A DNA stretch of 64,000 nucleotides from Chloranthus sessilifolius (GCA_021018995.1 CM037585.1:122726831-122790830); one strand, 5' to 3'. Shown: positions 10,685 to 22,530, counted from the first letter of the stretch. A program made the numbers and translations. The notes: generated from the letters alone by a model not told the origin.

Positions 10685-11681
10685 TTTGATAGTTTCAGAA
10701 ACCCTTCGGGCTTCTTCTTCCTTAATTCATTTTCCCAAATTCAAGGATTTTCATACCTATTCTTCACACACTCGTTAATCCAAGTCTAGAACATTTAATA
10801 TCACATTAAAACGTTAATTTAATCTAAAAATAAGAGATCATTCACCTTTTTAAATCATGCATTCGTTGCGTATTTCGGGCGAAAACTGGCATCGATTCTT
10901 CCACGCGAAGCGGTTTGAGACCTCTCGCGCTCTGTAATATCCCGAATATTTTGGCTTATTTTTCATTTACCTCGATAAGCGTGTCTAAAAAATATTGTGG
11001 AATATTTTTGGATTTTTGGTAAGCTAAGGCTATAATAAGACTAATGGCCAAAGGAATTAACCTTGAGAGGTGTGCAAGTCAAGTAAGCAATTGAATTACA
11101 CAATAGGATTGGTGTATGTGTTCAACATGGGATATTTTGCAAATTAAGTGGATAAGTTGAAAATAAAAATGTCTAGATTTTATTAGGATTTGTTTTGTAT
11201 TATAACAGAGAGAATTGAAAGAGAAGTTACACCTCTCTCTCATTTGAATTAGAATTTGCAACCTTTTTGCTTTGCGTTTCGATCTTTAGATCTTGTGAGC
11301 TTGAGAGCTCCTCTCCCCATCTCAACCATTAATTAGCCTTGTGCTTAAAATCTGATCGGTTTGAGCTAGTAGAAGAGAAGGATAAGGGAGAGAGGGTTAC
11401 TGTGTTGATAAGGATTTGTGCAGTAGAGGAAGGTTTATAATGGGCTGATTTGAAGTTTTTAAACCATTGAGCTTGAAGATTGGTTCCGGTGCGTGTATAG
11501 GTGCAACGGGATCAACGGTTTAAGCTACAAGAGGCGGGTCTTTGAAACCTCCTTGTGTCAATTTAATTATGTTTTGTTTAGATTTGAATGATGTGTGTTC
11601 ATTATAAAATCTGATGGCTGTGGTTGAAAATGAAGAAAAAGTCCGGACATGAAAAGTTGACAGCCACAGAACTAGTGAAAT

Positions 11682-11967
11682 TCGAGGGTCGATTTTCAAA
11701 TCGAGGTTCAAAATTGGAATTCGACCATCGATTTGAAATTCGACAGTCGAAATCTGTATTTTTAGTGCCTGAAGCAAATTTTGAAAATCGAGGGTCGATT
11801 TCCAATTCGAGGGTCGAATTTGGAAATCAACCATCGAATTGAAAATCGAGGGTCGATTTTTAGGTTTTTGTGACTGATGAGTTTTTTTTGAAATTCGAGG
11901 GTCAAAATCAAATTCGACCATCGAATTTCAAATTCGACTCACGAATTTGAATTCGAGGGTCGAATTC
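11682..11967. repeat. TTCGA-GGG-TCGAA inverted-repeat cluster (copy 2 LTR)
   Basis: About ten copies of a near-palindrome with arms TTCGA/TCGAA around a 3-base centre (GGG or its variants CCA/ACC) lie in 290 bp. The same motif recurs at 18705-18856, between pol and ORF2 of this element. Confidence 0.88.
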
Positions 11968-12856
11968 TGTCCTGTTTCAGGCATTTGAAAATTTTGTTGG
12001 ATTTTTTTCTCAGCAAGCTTTTGGTTTGATTTTTTGGTTCTATATTAACATTGAGAGTGTTAATATATGTAGGTTTTGACTATTAGGAGTCCTTGGTGAG
12101 GACTGCTTGTGCTTGATTTTAAATCTTCTTGTTGAGGTAGGGGAACCCTATATTTAATTTGCATTGAATTATAAGTATACCTGATTTGACTGTTCATTTA
12201 AGAAGCATAAATTTAGGAAATTATGTTGCATACAGCATGAATAAAACTCTGAATGTATGACACAAATCCGAAAAATTGGAAACCTTGTTATGACTAAGAA
12301 CTTCGAAATTTGAACCTCAGAACCTCAGTTAATCTTTGAATCAGAACTTTGAATCAGAACTTCGAAAAAAAATCAGTGTTATATTATTAATAATAAACCT
12401 TGATATATGTTAGCATTTGCATTCGATTTGGGGTTCATACGGACGATGCCCTAGATTCTACCAACCGTGTTGACGGTATTACTTTGGCGCAAGTTTCTCT
12501 CATAGCGTAGGGGCTTGTTGCACTTCAGAAAATGGGTTCATGAACGACGATGGTCAGTAGGGTTTTCCCATCGGTCACGTAGTCCGCTCTCATGCTATAG
12601 AAAATTCGGGAGATAAAATTAAGTTATAAATTTAAGACAAGAAGCATGCTAAATCAGAAGATTTTCGAACACATTAGATTATGTTATCAATTTTGACTCA
12701 GGATTAGAACTGGAGATTTACTTTGGAAAGCATCATTTGAAACCATATTTGATCCGATTTTTGTCTTTTGAAAACCTTTACTTATAAAGAAACTCAAATA
12801 GATCTGTTTCCTCTATTGGGCTTGGCTGTTAGCTCACCCTCGACTATACGTCACAG

Positions 12857-12951
12857 GTGCTGAGGCTGACCTTGGGTCAGAGGATCTGGAGGACTCCGAT
12901 TACATTCCCGAGGAGGATTTGGACATACCAGCTGAGGAGTTTTTCCCTTGA
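12857..12951 (+). CDS. putative LTR-encoded exon (copy 2)
   Basis: The acceptor block CTCGACTATACGTCACAG precedes a phase-1 frame of about 30 acidic residues with core SDYIPEEDLD and end AEEFFP, closed by TGA at 12949. Alignment with copy 1 (YVPEEE ... KEFFPK) is clear at the peptide level although the surrounding LTR DNA has diverged strongly. It lies in the 5' LTR here; the functional copy would be the one in the lost 3' LTR. Confidence 0.5.
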
Positions 12952-13292
12952 TCTTAGATCCTTTATTTTTGGTACTTTTGTCATAATATTTTTGAATATT
13001 GGGCCCTAGGCCATTTTGTTATTTGGTTCTTTGATATCACTCGAGGAACCATTATTGTGAACCACTATTTTAGGTGTTGGATTAGCCATCACCGGTGGTT
13101 CTTCTTGGTTCCTCATAGTGACATTTTTTGTTGTTAAAAGCTTTTATTTTGGATTAATATATGTTTTGCCTCTATCTTTAGATCTTTGTTATGTTGCTGG
13201 CTTCTGTTTGTTATGACTTATTGAGAAATCAATAAGTTGATGAACCGGCCTTTCCTATACCTTAGGGATTGAAAAAGTCGGGTCGTCACAGT

Positions 13293-13305
13293 TGGTACCA
13301 GAGCA
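13293..13305 (+). promoter_or_regulatory. primer binding site (tRNA-iMet type) of copy 2
   Basis: TGGTACCAGAGCA follows the LTR end by two bases and closely matches the plant initiator-Met primer site TGGTATCAGAGC. Confidence 0.85.
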
Positions 13306-13400
13306 AGGCTCTAGGTTCAGAGTCTTAGGACTAAGGGTTAGATTGTTTTAACAGTCAATACTGATCTATTGTTATTGTTTTTCAACAATGACAAATCAGC

Positions 13401-14700
13401 ATGCCTCCACGGTTTAGAGGCAGAGGCCGAGGTATAGAGGGACCTCGTACAACTCGCATTGAAGAGATAGATGAGGGCGTAGGCACCTCATATGGCAGAG
13501 GGCGAGCTACATCTGGCCCTAATGCAGATCCTTTGGGAGCTGCTAGGCCTGAAGGGTGAAATGTTGACGAGGTATTGGCAGCCTTGGCCAACAACATGGC
13601 TCAATAGACTGCATCCATAGATCGACAGACTGAAATGCTGGCAGCCAGACATCAGCCAGGAGGATTCACAGAGTTTAGGAGGATGAGACCTCCTACATTC
13701 TCAGGGCAGACGGATCCGATGGAAGCCGAGGCATGGCTGGATGAGATCGAGAAAATTTTTGAGGTGTTGCAGTGTACCGACGTCGAGAAAGTACGCTGGG
13801 CATCTTTCAAACTTTTGGGCGAGGCCAGCCCGTGGTGGAAGTCTGTTTCCCGGATGAGAGAGCAGGACTACCCCAATACTCCATGGACTTGGGCAGAGTT
13901 TGTGGAGACGTTCAACGATTAGTACTTTCCAAAGATTGTACGTAACCAATGGGAAGTCCAATTTATTGAGCTGAAGCAGAATGAGATGTCGGTGCGCGAG
14001 TATGGCCCAAAATTTGATAGACTTTCCCTATTTGCACCCTTACACGTGGCCACTGAGCTGATGAGGGCTCAGAAATTTCAGAGAGGGTTGAGGCCGAACA
14101 TTCAGGAGAGGATGTCGATGTGGGAAATGGAGACGTATGCAGGCGTCATGTCCAAGGCCCTTATTGCAGAGGAAGACATTCAAAAATAATACTTGAGGCG
14201 AGAGCAGGGAAATAAAAATCGGTTTGGCCAGGGACAACAGAGTGCTTCAGAGCAGGTGAACAAAAAGCCGAGGTTCTCTAAACCTCCTCCCTACCCTAGT
14301 CAGCCATCATATTCTAGACCAGCTGTTGCTTCAGGACCAGTGACGTCTTCCTATCAGAGACTGCAGAGTTCGTCACCAGGGCGACCTTTTAGAGCCGGGA
14401 GTACTACTGCGAGTGGAGCTTCTATGGTTCAGGGTTCAGCGCGAGGATCAGCTGTTACTCCTGTTTCTACCCCAGTGTGTGCAAGATGTGGGAAACCTCA
14501 TAAGACAGAGGATTGTCGGCGGAACACTGGAGGATGCTTTAGGTGTGGACAAGTTGGTCACATGATCAAAGATTGTCCTGCTGTTGAGAAAGGACGGACT
14601 ACGTCAGTCTCTATGCAGAAGTCAACGCGACCTACAGTTCAAGGTCGAGCTTATGCGGTGACTGCCCAGGATGCCCAAACGTCGAATGACGTAATCCAAG
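13401..14700 (+). pseudogene. gag of copy 2
   Basis: Starts MPPRFRGRGRG in a favourable position after the primer site. It contains the retrotransposon gag core (MRPPTFSGQTDPMEAEAWLD at about 13683) and a double zinc knuckle: CARCGKPHKTEDC at about 14479-14517 and CFRCGQVGHMIKDC at about 14536-14577 (CX2CX4HX4C). One frame holds throughout but has four stops: TGA 13557, TAG 13605, TAG 13920, TAA 14187. Each is explained by a single C-to-T or G-to-A change from a common codon. At 14700 the frame meets a GT donor; read unspliced it ends at TGA 14733. Confidence 0.92.
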
Positions 14701-14824
14701 GTATCATTAAAATTGAGATGTCATTTATGCATTGATTTTATTATTTAAATGTTCGAATTCATTCAAGTATTATGTTAAACCACATTGAAATCATTGCATA
14801 TAATTAACAAGCTTTTCAATAAAG
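14701..14824 (+). other. intron between gag and protease (copy 2)
   Basis: A 124-bp segment, GTATCA...AATAAAG, is very AT-rich compared with its flanks and has a possible branch site (TTAAC) about 20-25 bp from its end. Gag is in frame 3 and protease-pol in frame 1. Removing exactly this segment joins CAA-G to GT-ACC and gives the family's usual Gly-Thr-Leu junction before the protease, in a single frame. Retention would end translation nine codons after the zinc-knuckle domain, giving Gag alone. Confidence 0.75.
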
Positions 14825-17800
14825 GTACCCTTATGATGAGTCATCGAGGCGACACGAGTAAAATTGAAGCACGAGTACTTATAGACCCTGGGTCTACACA
14901 CTCGTTTATTACTTCTCTCTTCTTAGAGAAGTTGGGTATTACTCCCGAACCCCTTGCTTTCATTTTGGACGTAAAGATTCCTATGGTAACTTCAGTATGC
15001 ACTGATACGGCATGTCAGTCAGTCATCGTGATGATTGATGAGCATGAGATAGTGACCGACATGATTACGTTAAGCATGGAAGGGTTCGACGTCATTCTTG
15101 GAATGGATTGGTTGGCAACTTATCATGCGAGCGTGTACTGTCTGCGGAAGATAGTGACCTTCCGACCGCCAAAGCGAAAATCCTTCCGATTCTGTGGAGT
15201 CAAATCAAAGGTTGCGCCGTTAGTTTCAGCCATAAAATCCGAGCGCATGATGAAGAATGGTTGCAGTGGGTATCTTGCCTATTTGCAAGATTCTACAGAG
15301 AAGAAGAATGACTTGGCTCTTATCAAGGTGGTCAGCGATTGTCCTAATGTCTTTCCAGAGGACTTACCTGGATTACCACCTGACCGAGAGATTGAGTTCG
15401 CAATTGAGCTAGCGCCGGGTACAGAACCGTTATCTAAAGCTCCATATCGGCTGGCGCCTGCTGAGTTGAAAGAACTCAAGGAACAGCTCCAGGAGCTGTT
15501 GGACAAAGGCTTTATTCAACCGAGTGTTTCTCCTTGGGGTGCACCGGTTCTTTATGTGAAAAAGAAGGATGGATCGATGTGTCTGTGTATTGACTATAGG
15601 CAGCTCAACAAGATGACGATTAAGAATCGTTATCCTCTTCCGCGGATAGATGACTTGTTTGATCAATTACAGGGTGCCAAGTTCTTTTCGAAGATTGATT
15701 TGAGGTCAGGCTATCACCAGCTCAAGATTAAGGCTGAAGATATATCCAAAACAGCGTTTCGGACGCGTTATGGCCACTATGAGTTTTTAGTGATGCCATT
15801 TGGATTGACGAATGCGCCTGCATCTTTCATGGACCTGATGAACAGAGTGTTCAAACCACATCTTGATAAATCTATGGTAGTTTTCGTAGATGATATCCTC
15901 ATCTATTCGAAAACCAGAGAGGAGCATGTGCAGCATCTGAAGATGGCTCTTTAAACACTCAGGGACCATCAGTTGTATGCCAAACTCAGTAAGTGTGAGT
16001 TTTAGCTTGAGCAGGTCAGTTTCTTGGGTCACGTAATCTCTAAAGCGGGTATCTCAGTGGATCCTACAAAGATAGATTGTATGGTGACATGGGAACAACC
16101 TACAACAGTTACAAAGGTCTGAAGTTTCCTTGGTTTGGCAGGGTACTATCGGCGATTTGTCAAGGGTTTCTCGGAGATATCAGGTCCACTTACGCAGCTC
16201 ACAAGAAAGAATGCGAAGTTTGATTGGATAGAGCAGTGCGAGCAAAGCTTTCAAGAGCTGAAGCGTCAATTGACTACGGCACCAGTACTTGCTATACCTT
16301 CTGGCAGTGGAGGTTTCGCAGTGTACAGTGATGCTTCTTATGGCGGATTAGGCTGTGTGCTTAATCAACATGAGCGGGTCATTGCGTATGGTTCTAGGCA
16401 GCTGAAGGACCATGAAAGAAACTATCCGACGCATGACTTAGAGCTAGCAGCAATTATATTCGCCTTGAAGATCTGGAGACATTACCTCTACGATGAGATA
16501 TTTGATATATTCACCGATCACAAGAGTCTCAAGTACCTATTCACTCAAAAGGACTTGAATATGAGGCAGTGACGATGGATGGAGTTCTTGAAGGACTACG
16601 ATTGCTCGATTCAGTATCATCCGGGAAAGGCGAACGTCATTGCTGATGCTCTTAGTAGGAGGTCTTCAGCACAGTTGTCACATCTTGTTAGCCGGATTCA
16701 GAGATGGAAGCTTTTGGAAGATATGGCTTTGGGCAGCTCACGGTTCGATGTCAAAGGCTCGGGAGCGTTGATGGCTACACTAGTATTACGCCCTACGCTC
16801 TTCGAGAAAATCAGGAAGCTTCAGATGAACGATGATGAGTTGATGGCAATCAGACGAGATGTCGAGAATGGGAGCAAGAAGGATTTCTCCATACGAGCAG
16901 ATGGAACCTTGTTGTTTCACGACCGTGTATGTGTACCGTCGAGTACAGAGCTTCGGGACACCATTCTGGAAGAGGCTCATAAATCCATGTATGCCATACA
17001 TCCTGGTAGCACCAAGATGTATCAGGACTTGATGAAGAGTTTCTGGTGGCGAGGTTTGAAATGCGACGTCGCTGAGTAAGTATCGCAGTGCTTGGTTTGT
17101 CAACAGGTTAAGGTTGATCATCAGAATCCTGCAGGCCTATTGCAGCCTTTACCTGTGCCTGAGTGGAAATGGGAAGCCATTTCAATGGATTTCATACTCA
17201 GGTTGCCAAAAATACTGAGGAAAAACAATGCCATTTGGGTCATTGTAAATCGGCTAACCAAGTCTGCTCATTTCTTGCCATACAATACCACGTATACAGC
17301 CAGTAGACTTGCAGAGTTATACCTGAAGGAGATTGTTAGACTGCATGGGATACCGGCTAGTATTGTGTCTAACCGAGACCCGTTGTTTACTTCACACTTT
17401 TGGCAGAGATTTCAGGAAGGAATGGGTTCTCGTCTTGACTTTAGTTTGGCGTTTCACCCACAGACGGATGGCCAGACTGAGCGAGTGAACCAGATCATTG
17501 AGGGTATGCTGAGAGCGTGCATGTTGGATTTTCACGGGTCATGGGATCAACACTTGCCTCTGATCGAGTTTGCCTACAACAATAGCTTTCAGGCTAGCAT
17601 CGGTATGGCTTTGTTCGAGGCTTTATATGGACGACGGTGTAGATCGCCGTTGAACTGGGAAGAAGTGGGTGAGAAGCTCATTATTGGCCCTGAGATAGTC
17701 GAGCGCACGATCGAGACGGTTCGGTTGATTCGCGAGTGACTACGAGTAGCTCAGAGTCGTCAGAAGAGCTACGCTGATCTCAAGCGAAGACACGTGGATT

Positions 17801-18306
17801 TTGAGGTAGTTTAACTGCACTAATGTGTATTTCTTCACTTGGTATATATTCCATATGAAAATTGGCACTAATAATTGATTTTTCACGTCGGCGAGAATGT
17901 CTTTGTTAAGATTTTGCCTACGAAGGGCGTTATGCGATTCGGGAAACGAGGGAAACTGAGTCCTCGGTACGTTGGGCCTTTTGAGATATTAGGCCGAGTC
18001 GGAGAGGTTGCATACTGTGTGGCGCTACCGCCGCAATTGTCAAGCATGCACAATATCTTCCATGTGTCGATGTTCCGTCGATACATCCGTGACCCGACTC
18101 ACGTGCTTGATTACCAACCCATCGAGCTTCGGGATGGTTTGAAGGTGATTGAGGACCCGGTTCATATTTTAGATCGCAAGGAGCAGATCCTACACACTAA
18201 GAGGATTCCTTTGGTTCTCGTGCAATGGCGGAATCATACCCCAGAGGAAGCCACTTGGGAGCGTGAAGCTGAGCTTCGAGAACAATTTCCCCGCCTTTTT
18301 GATTGA
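14825..18306 (+). pseudogene. protease-RT-RNaseH-integrase-chromodomain polyprotein (copy 2)
   Basis: In order: protease ([11 protein letters not shown] at about 14880), RT ([11 protein letters not shown] at about 15879), RNase H ([12 protein letters not shown] at about 16327; [11 protein letters not shown] at about 16510), integrase zinc finger (about 16975-17105), integrase core (VNRLTKSAHF at about 17245; SNRDPLF at about 17369; QTDGQTERVNQ at about 17461) and chromodomain (about 18170-18306), ending at TGA 18304. The frame is constant apart from point stops (TAA 15952, one TAG and one TGA before 16135, TGA 16570, TAA 17077, TGA 17737) and the small intron. Both catalytic aspartates of integrase read Asn here, so this copy could not integrate even if translated. 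Clade Tekay/Del is judged from the chromodomain C-terminus and the overall motifs. Confidence 0.95.
17806..17886 (+). other. intron-like insertion in pol before the chromodomain (copy 2)
   Basis: An 81-bp AT-rich segment begins GTAGTT after Asp-Phe-Glu and ends TTGATTTTTCAC before Val-Gly-Glu-Asn. It sits at the same codon as the 72-bp insertion of copy 1. The expected acceptor CAG reads CAC, so this copy's splice site appears mutated. It contains an in-frame TAA and is not readable as protein. Confidence 0.6.
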
Positions 18307-18704
18307 TTTTGTTGAGAACCTGTATATGGGCTGTCTTGTATTTGAGCTTTGTGTGATGTACTTCTTCGTTTAGGAAATTATAAAATTTTGGCGGGTAAAT
18401 GTCTCTTCATGATTGTGCCTGTCTAAAAGTCCCTACATTATGGAAATTGGATACTTTTGGGCCTTAGACCAAACTCTGGTATGTTACTCCCTACTGGTCT
18501 GGTGACCTAAATTTCGGCCTATAATAAGCTACTTCCTTCAATTTCCATGAGAAATTGGCCTTGATACTGCTGTCATGATCTGAATTCATGATTGGGATAC
18601 AAAGGGCTCCAACAAGGTCCATTTAGACCCAAAGACAAGTTATAAATTTCAAAAATTTTGAAAATTTTTGAAGGCCACAGGTGTGTTAAAATTCAAGTGT
18701 CGAA
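18307..18704. other. post-pol spacer of copy 2
   Basis: Non-coding sequence after the pol stop. Nothing recognisable. Confidence 0.6.
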
Positions 18705-18856
18705 AATGAATTTTGAGGGTCGAATTTGTATCAATAGTCACCAGGCAGTTTAAGCCTGACAAAATTCTGCAGAATTCGAGGGTCAAATTCAAAATCGAGG
18801 GTCGATTTCAAATTCGACCCACGAATTTGAAATCGAGGGTCGATTTTCTTGATTAA
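18705..18856. repeat. TTCGA-GGG-TCGAA cluster upstream of ORF2 (copy 2)
   Basis: About five copies of the element's own LTR motif (ATTCGAGGGTCGA, AATCGAGGGTCGATTT, ATTCGACCCACGAATT) lie here, 270-420 bp before the ORF2 start. The arrangement matches copy 1 with a different motif. Confidence 0.85.
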
Positions 18857-19123
18857 GTGTGGGGGTTCCGTTTTATTTGGCATTTTCAGGTTTGCACATT
18901 TGAGGGTTTGAGCTTAGGGTTTTAGGGGGATTTGGTGATTTTGGGGCTTCATCTTCATTTTTGGCCAAAATCAGAGGGGGAAATCGACTGCAACGTGCAA
19001 GGTCATTGGATTTCCACACTTGGAAATCGGCTTTGGGGCTTTCTTAAGGTAAACCCTCACTAATTTTTAAATTTTGGAGCTTTATCCTCCTGCATTTTCT
19101 ATTAGGGTTCTATTTTTGTTTAC

Positions 19124-19303
19124 ATGGGACCTAAGAAGCAAACCCCAATTCGAAATCCCACCTCTAAACGACCAGCTTCCAAGGCTGCGTCTTCTAGCCG
19201 ATCTAAACAGCCCGAAGAGCCACCTCAATTGGTTCCACAACCCACAGCGCCCATACCACCACCTGTGTTCCCTCCCATGCTTGAGCAGCCCAGTGAATTC
19301 TAG
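19124..19303 (+). pseudogene. 5' fragment of ORF2 (copy 2)
   Basis: A frame starting MGPKKQTPIRNPTSKRPASK continues Pro-rich for 59 codons to a TAG at 19301. Basic start, proline content and position after pol match ORF2 of copy 1 (MPPRKAG...). The conserved domain is absent because the element breaks off just after; no polypurine tract or 3' LTR follows. A donor-like GTAAAC and an acceptor-like TTCTATTAG precede the ATG, suggesting a leader intron. Confidence 0.55.
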
Positions 19304-19617
19304 GATTAAATCCTATCACAATGCTATTTGAGCGCGACATGATACTCAAAACGAGGATTAGGTGTCATGTGGACATGCATATGGTCAATTCAAAATCATT
19401 TAATTTCTTTTTTTTTAATTATTTTAATAACCGTTGACTATTATAGTATATGTTTTATCAAGTACATACACATAAGTTTTCCTTTTCAAGAACTCGTGAG
19501 GGATGGGTAAATCTTATAGGTAACAAGGTGCCACGGGATTTGGGGGCCATGTGACAGCCCCGAAGGCACTGTAATAGCTTTCAATACTTCTAATACCATC
19601 CTAGGCTCTTTTTCTTT

Positions 19618-19661
<44 letters not shown>

Positions 19662-20211
19662 AGGCTTCCGTCCTCCATTAGAAGACGCTTAAACTTCCTA
19701 CAAGATTGAGGAAAGCCTCAAATTGGCAGTGGGACATCAAATTGATGACACACACAACACAGGTGCATTGCTTAGATCATTATAAAAAAAATCAAAATTA
19801 TCTTCTTAGAAATCAATCAAACTTTGATAAAATCCTTACAAAAAACAAAATTTTTTTTTTTTTAAGAGAGGAGAGGAATGAGAAAGAAGAGAGAAATTTT
19901 AAAAGAGAGAGATTCGTCAAATGAAGGGAAAACTTAAAACTGTGAAGGGGAAATAAATGAGAGGAGAGAAAGGAAGGACAGAGAAGATAATTTTCTTGAT
20001 TTTCTATTTTTAATGAAAAATTATACCAAAGTCCAAGTCACCCTTTGAAGTTATTGACTCCCTCTATTAAGATATGGATGGAGAATTCTAGTTGTACTAT
20101 GAATAATTTTATTCTGTCTTAACAAATTACAATCTAGCAATTAATGGTTATTTTAGGAAAAAAAGGAAAAAAAAAAAACTAACTCCTATTGACTCATACC
20201 GTGATCATAAT
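19304..20211. other. upstream region of the GDSL gene
   Basis: AT-rich intergenic DNA with an (AT)n tract at 19620-19657 and purine-rich GAGAGGAGAG stretches around 19865-19985. No gene was found. Confidence 0.6.
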
Positions 20212-20221
20212 AATATATATA
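20212..20221 (+). promoter_or_regulatory. TATA box of the GDSL gene
   Basis: TATATATAG lies about 36 bp upstream of the first ATG (20257) and about 78 bp upstream of the second (20299). The second spacing leaves room for a normal 5' leader. Confidence 0.55.
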
Positions 20222-20236
20222 GCCCTTCTAGCCAAT

Positions 20237-20319
20237 CTCATTTTGCATCTGAAACAATGGTAACATCCCTTCTCCAATCTCATTTTGCATCTCAAACAAT
20301 GGCAACATCCATTCTCCTC
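20237..20319 (+). repeat. tandem duplication over the GDSL start codon
   Basis: About 41 bp (AATCTCATTTTGCATCTGAA... through the ATG and CTTCTCC) is repeated once with a few differences, creating ATGs at 20257 and 20299 in the same frame. The extra copy adds 14 residues before the signal peptide. Confidence 0.88.
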
Positions 20320-21346
20320 TCTTCCATCCACTTGATGCTCCTATGTGTAATGATCTTTACAGCTAGTGCCGCGAAACTTCCGAAATTTTCCGGCCTCTAT
20401 GCCTTTGGTGATTCTACTGTCGATACAGGCAACAACGATTTTACGTTGACGCTTTTCAGGAGTGACCACCAGCCTTTTGGATCATCATTACCAAATAAGA
20501 AGCCTACGGGAAGATTTTCAAATGGAAGACTCGTACCCGATTTCTTAGTCTCCCAATTGGGTCTTAAGGAATTTCTCCCACCATTTCTAGACCCATCTTT
20601 GTCAAATGAAGACATCCGAACTGGAGTATGCTTTGCTACAGCAGGGTCCGGTTTTGATGACCTTACAACTGCTGCATCTGGGGTGATTCCTGTATCGAAG
20701 CAACCCGGAATGTTTAAGTCGTATTTGGCTCGACTTAAAGGAATTGTTGGAGAAAATGAATCTTCTAAAATCGTTAGCGAAGCCTTGTTTTTGCTTAGTG
20801 CAGGATCTAATGACTTCTTTTTCAATTATTATGACATACCCACAAGAAGTTTAGAATACAACATTAGTGGATACCAAGATTTTCTACACCAAAGGCTACA
20901 AAATATAGTGAAGGTACTACCTCTCTTTTTCTCTCTATTGGGAAACCGCAGAGGTTGCCCAAAATATAGAATCTTTAGGGTTATTATGCAAGCGCTACTT
21001 CTTTAACTTGGATTCTGCATGACTGAGAGGCGTTCAGTTATAATTCGACACACGGTAGCTTGATAGCTTCGCGCTTGATTGAAAAGTCAGTGGTGTGTCG
21101 GATTATGATTGAATCTCTAACTCAAAGAAAAAAAATATTATTATTATTTTATTTTATTTTGAAAATAGTATAAAACTGACATTTTTTTTTTCTAAAGAGA
21201 GTCCTTTATGTCATTATCCCTTTATTTATTTTTTATATGTTTATCTTTTTTAAATAGAAGAAGAAACTGCTGCCATGTCAACACTTTTTTTCTTCATACT
21301 TTAATATAGATGAACTTTTAAGTACTGAGTTATTACTAGGTGTTTT

Positions 21347-21395
<49 letters not shown>

Positions 21396-22063
21396 GTGCA
21401 TATAAATATAAAATGTACTTCAACTAAGATATTATCACATCAACTCATGGTGGGGACATGGGCATCCTTTAGGGATTAGTTCATGTGTAAGTTTGAGATA
21501 CCCTAAATTATATGTTAAAAAAAAAATATTACGACATCTAGACCTGCGATGTACTTTTGAGTCGTGGATGTTAACACTTTTAAGTCAGCAATACACTAAT
21601 ACATAAGTAGAAAGGATGGTAAAATCATTAGTTACGAAAGGTTTCGAGTATAATAATCTAAACCTATCAGACGGTTAAGCTTTCATCAAGGCCTTGATCT
21701 GTAGCAAAGATATTTATTTCTCCTTCTTTATTATTATTATTCACTTTGGTTTTCATGATTTCTTTATTTTTCCCAATGCAGGAACTATATCTTCTTGGTG
21801 GCAGAAAATTTGCCATAGCTAGTTTGCCTCCAATCGGATGTATACCACTCCAAATCACTGGTCAATTAAAGAATCCACTGGACCGAACATGCATTAATCA
21901 ACAAAACTCTGATTCTCTTGATTACAATGTTAAGCTTGAGAAGTTGTTACCCAAACTACAGGCATCCCTTCCAGGGAGCCAAATAGTCTTTGCCGACATC
22001 TACAATCCATTGATGGACATGGTTAACAAACCCCAACTATATGGTAAGCAACTTTTCTTTAAG

Positions 22064-22138
<75 letters not shown>

Positions 22139-22530
22139 TAGAGGGGTCCATAATCTTATAAGAGGAGAGACAGGGCCATGAATATCTCATGTGAGACTAA
22201 ATTTCAACAGACTCTCACATGTGTTGGTTGGATTGAGCCAAATTACGTGAACAATTAAATTGGGTGATGTTGAGTGGAGAAGGTCTGCTCTGATATCATG
22301 ATAAATTTAGGTGTCCATCTCAAAACCACACTATAAAAAAAAAGTGTTTCAGCGGCACTTGCTATTAAGACAGTTTTTGGTAGCGACAGGACTACTAGCA
22401 GTAGTTTTTTGTTAAAAAAATTGCTGCTAATAGTCTTATTTTTTATAGTGAATTGGCAATGAGTGGAGGGGCCCATAATCTTATAAGATGAGAGAAAAAG
22501 GCTATGAAAAGCGGATATGAGAGTAAACTT

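Larger units (their letters stand above)
8951..10932 (-). repeat. truncated minus-strand LTR (Tekay-like family B)
   Basis: Its 3' terminus is at 8951 (TGTGACAACCCG on the plus strand). It aligns along its length with the complete solo LTR at 35610-38673, for example in the block CCGCCAGATCGTAGATCACA. The 5' side is missing because copy 2 begins at 10933. It contains a putative LTR exon (9295-9377) and a GATCGATC palindrome cluster (10406-10684). Confidence 0.8.
10933..13290 (+). repeat. 5' LTR of copy 2 (Tekay-like), 2358 bp
   Basis: It starts TGTAATATCCCG and ends CGGGTCGTCACA. The primer binding site follows two bases later. The bases before it (CGCTC) would be the target duplication, but the 3' end of the element is lost and this cannot be checked. 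It interrupts the minus-strand LTR at 8951-10932. Contents are a TCGAGGGTCGA repeat cluster and a putative LTR exon. Confidence 0.88.

Noticed and set aside
10482..10778. 98-codon plus frame rich in RSIDFKIDRS
   Set aside because: It is the GATCGATC palindrome cluster read as codons; no domain, and the region is LTR on the other strand.
11520..11921. 133-codon minus frame in the copy 2 LTR
   Set aside because: Arises from TTCGA/TCGAA repeats; both strands are open there for the same reason.
19304..20211. 3' LTR of copy 2
   Set aside because: No polypurine tract, no TGTAATATCCC start and no LTR motifs after the ORF2 fragment; the element is truncated.
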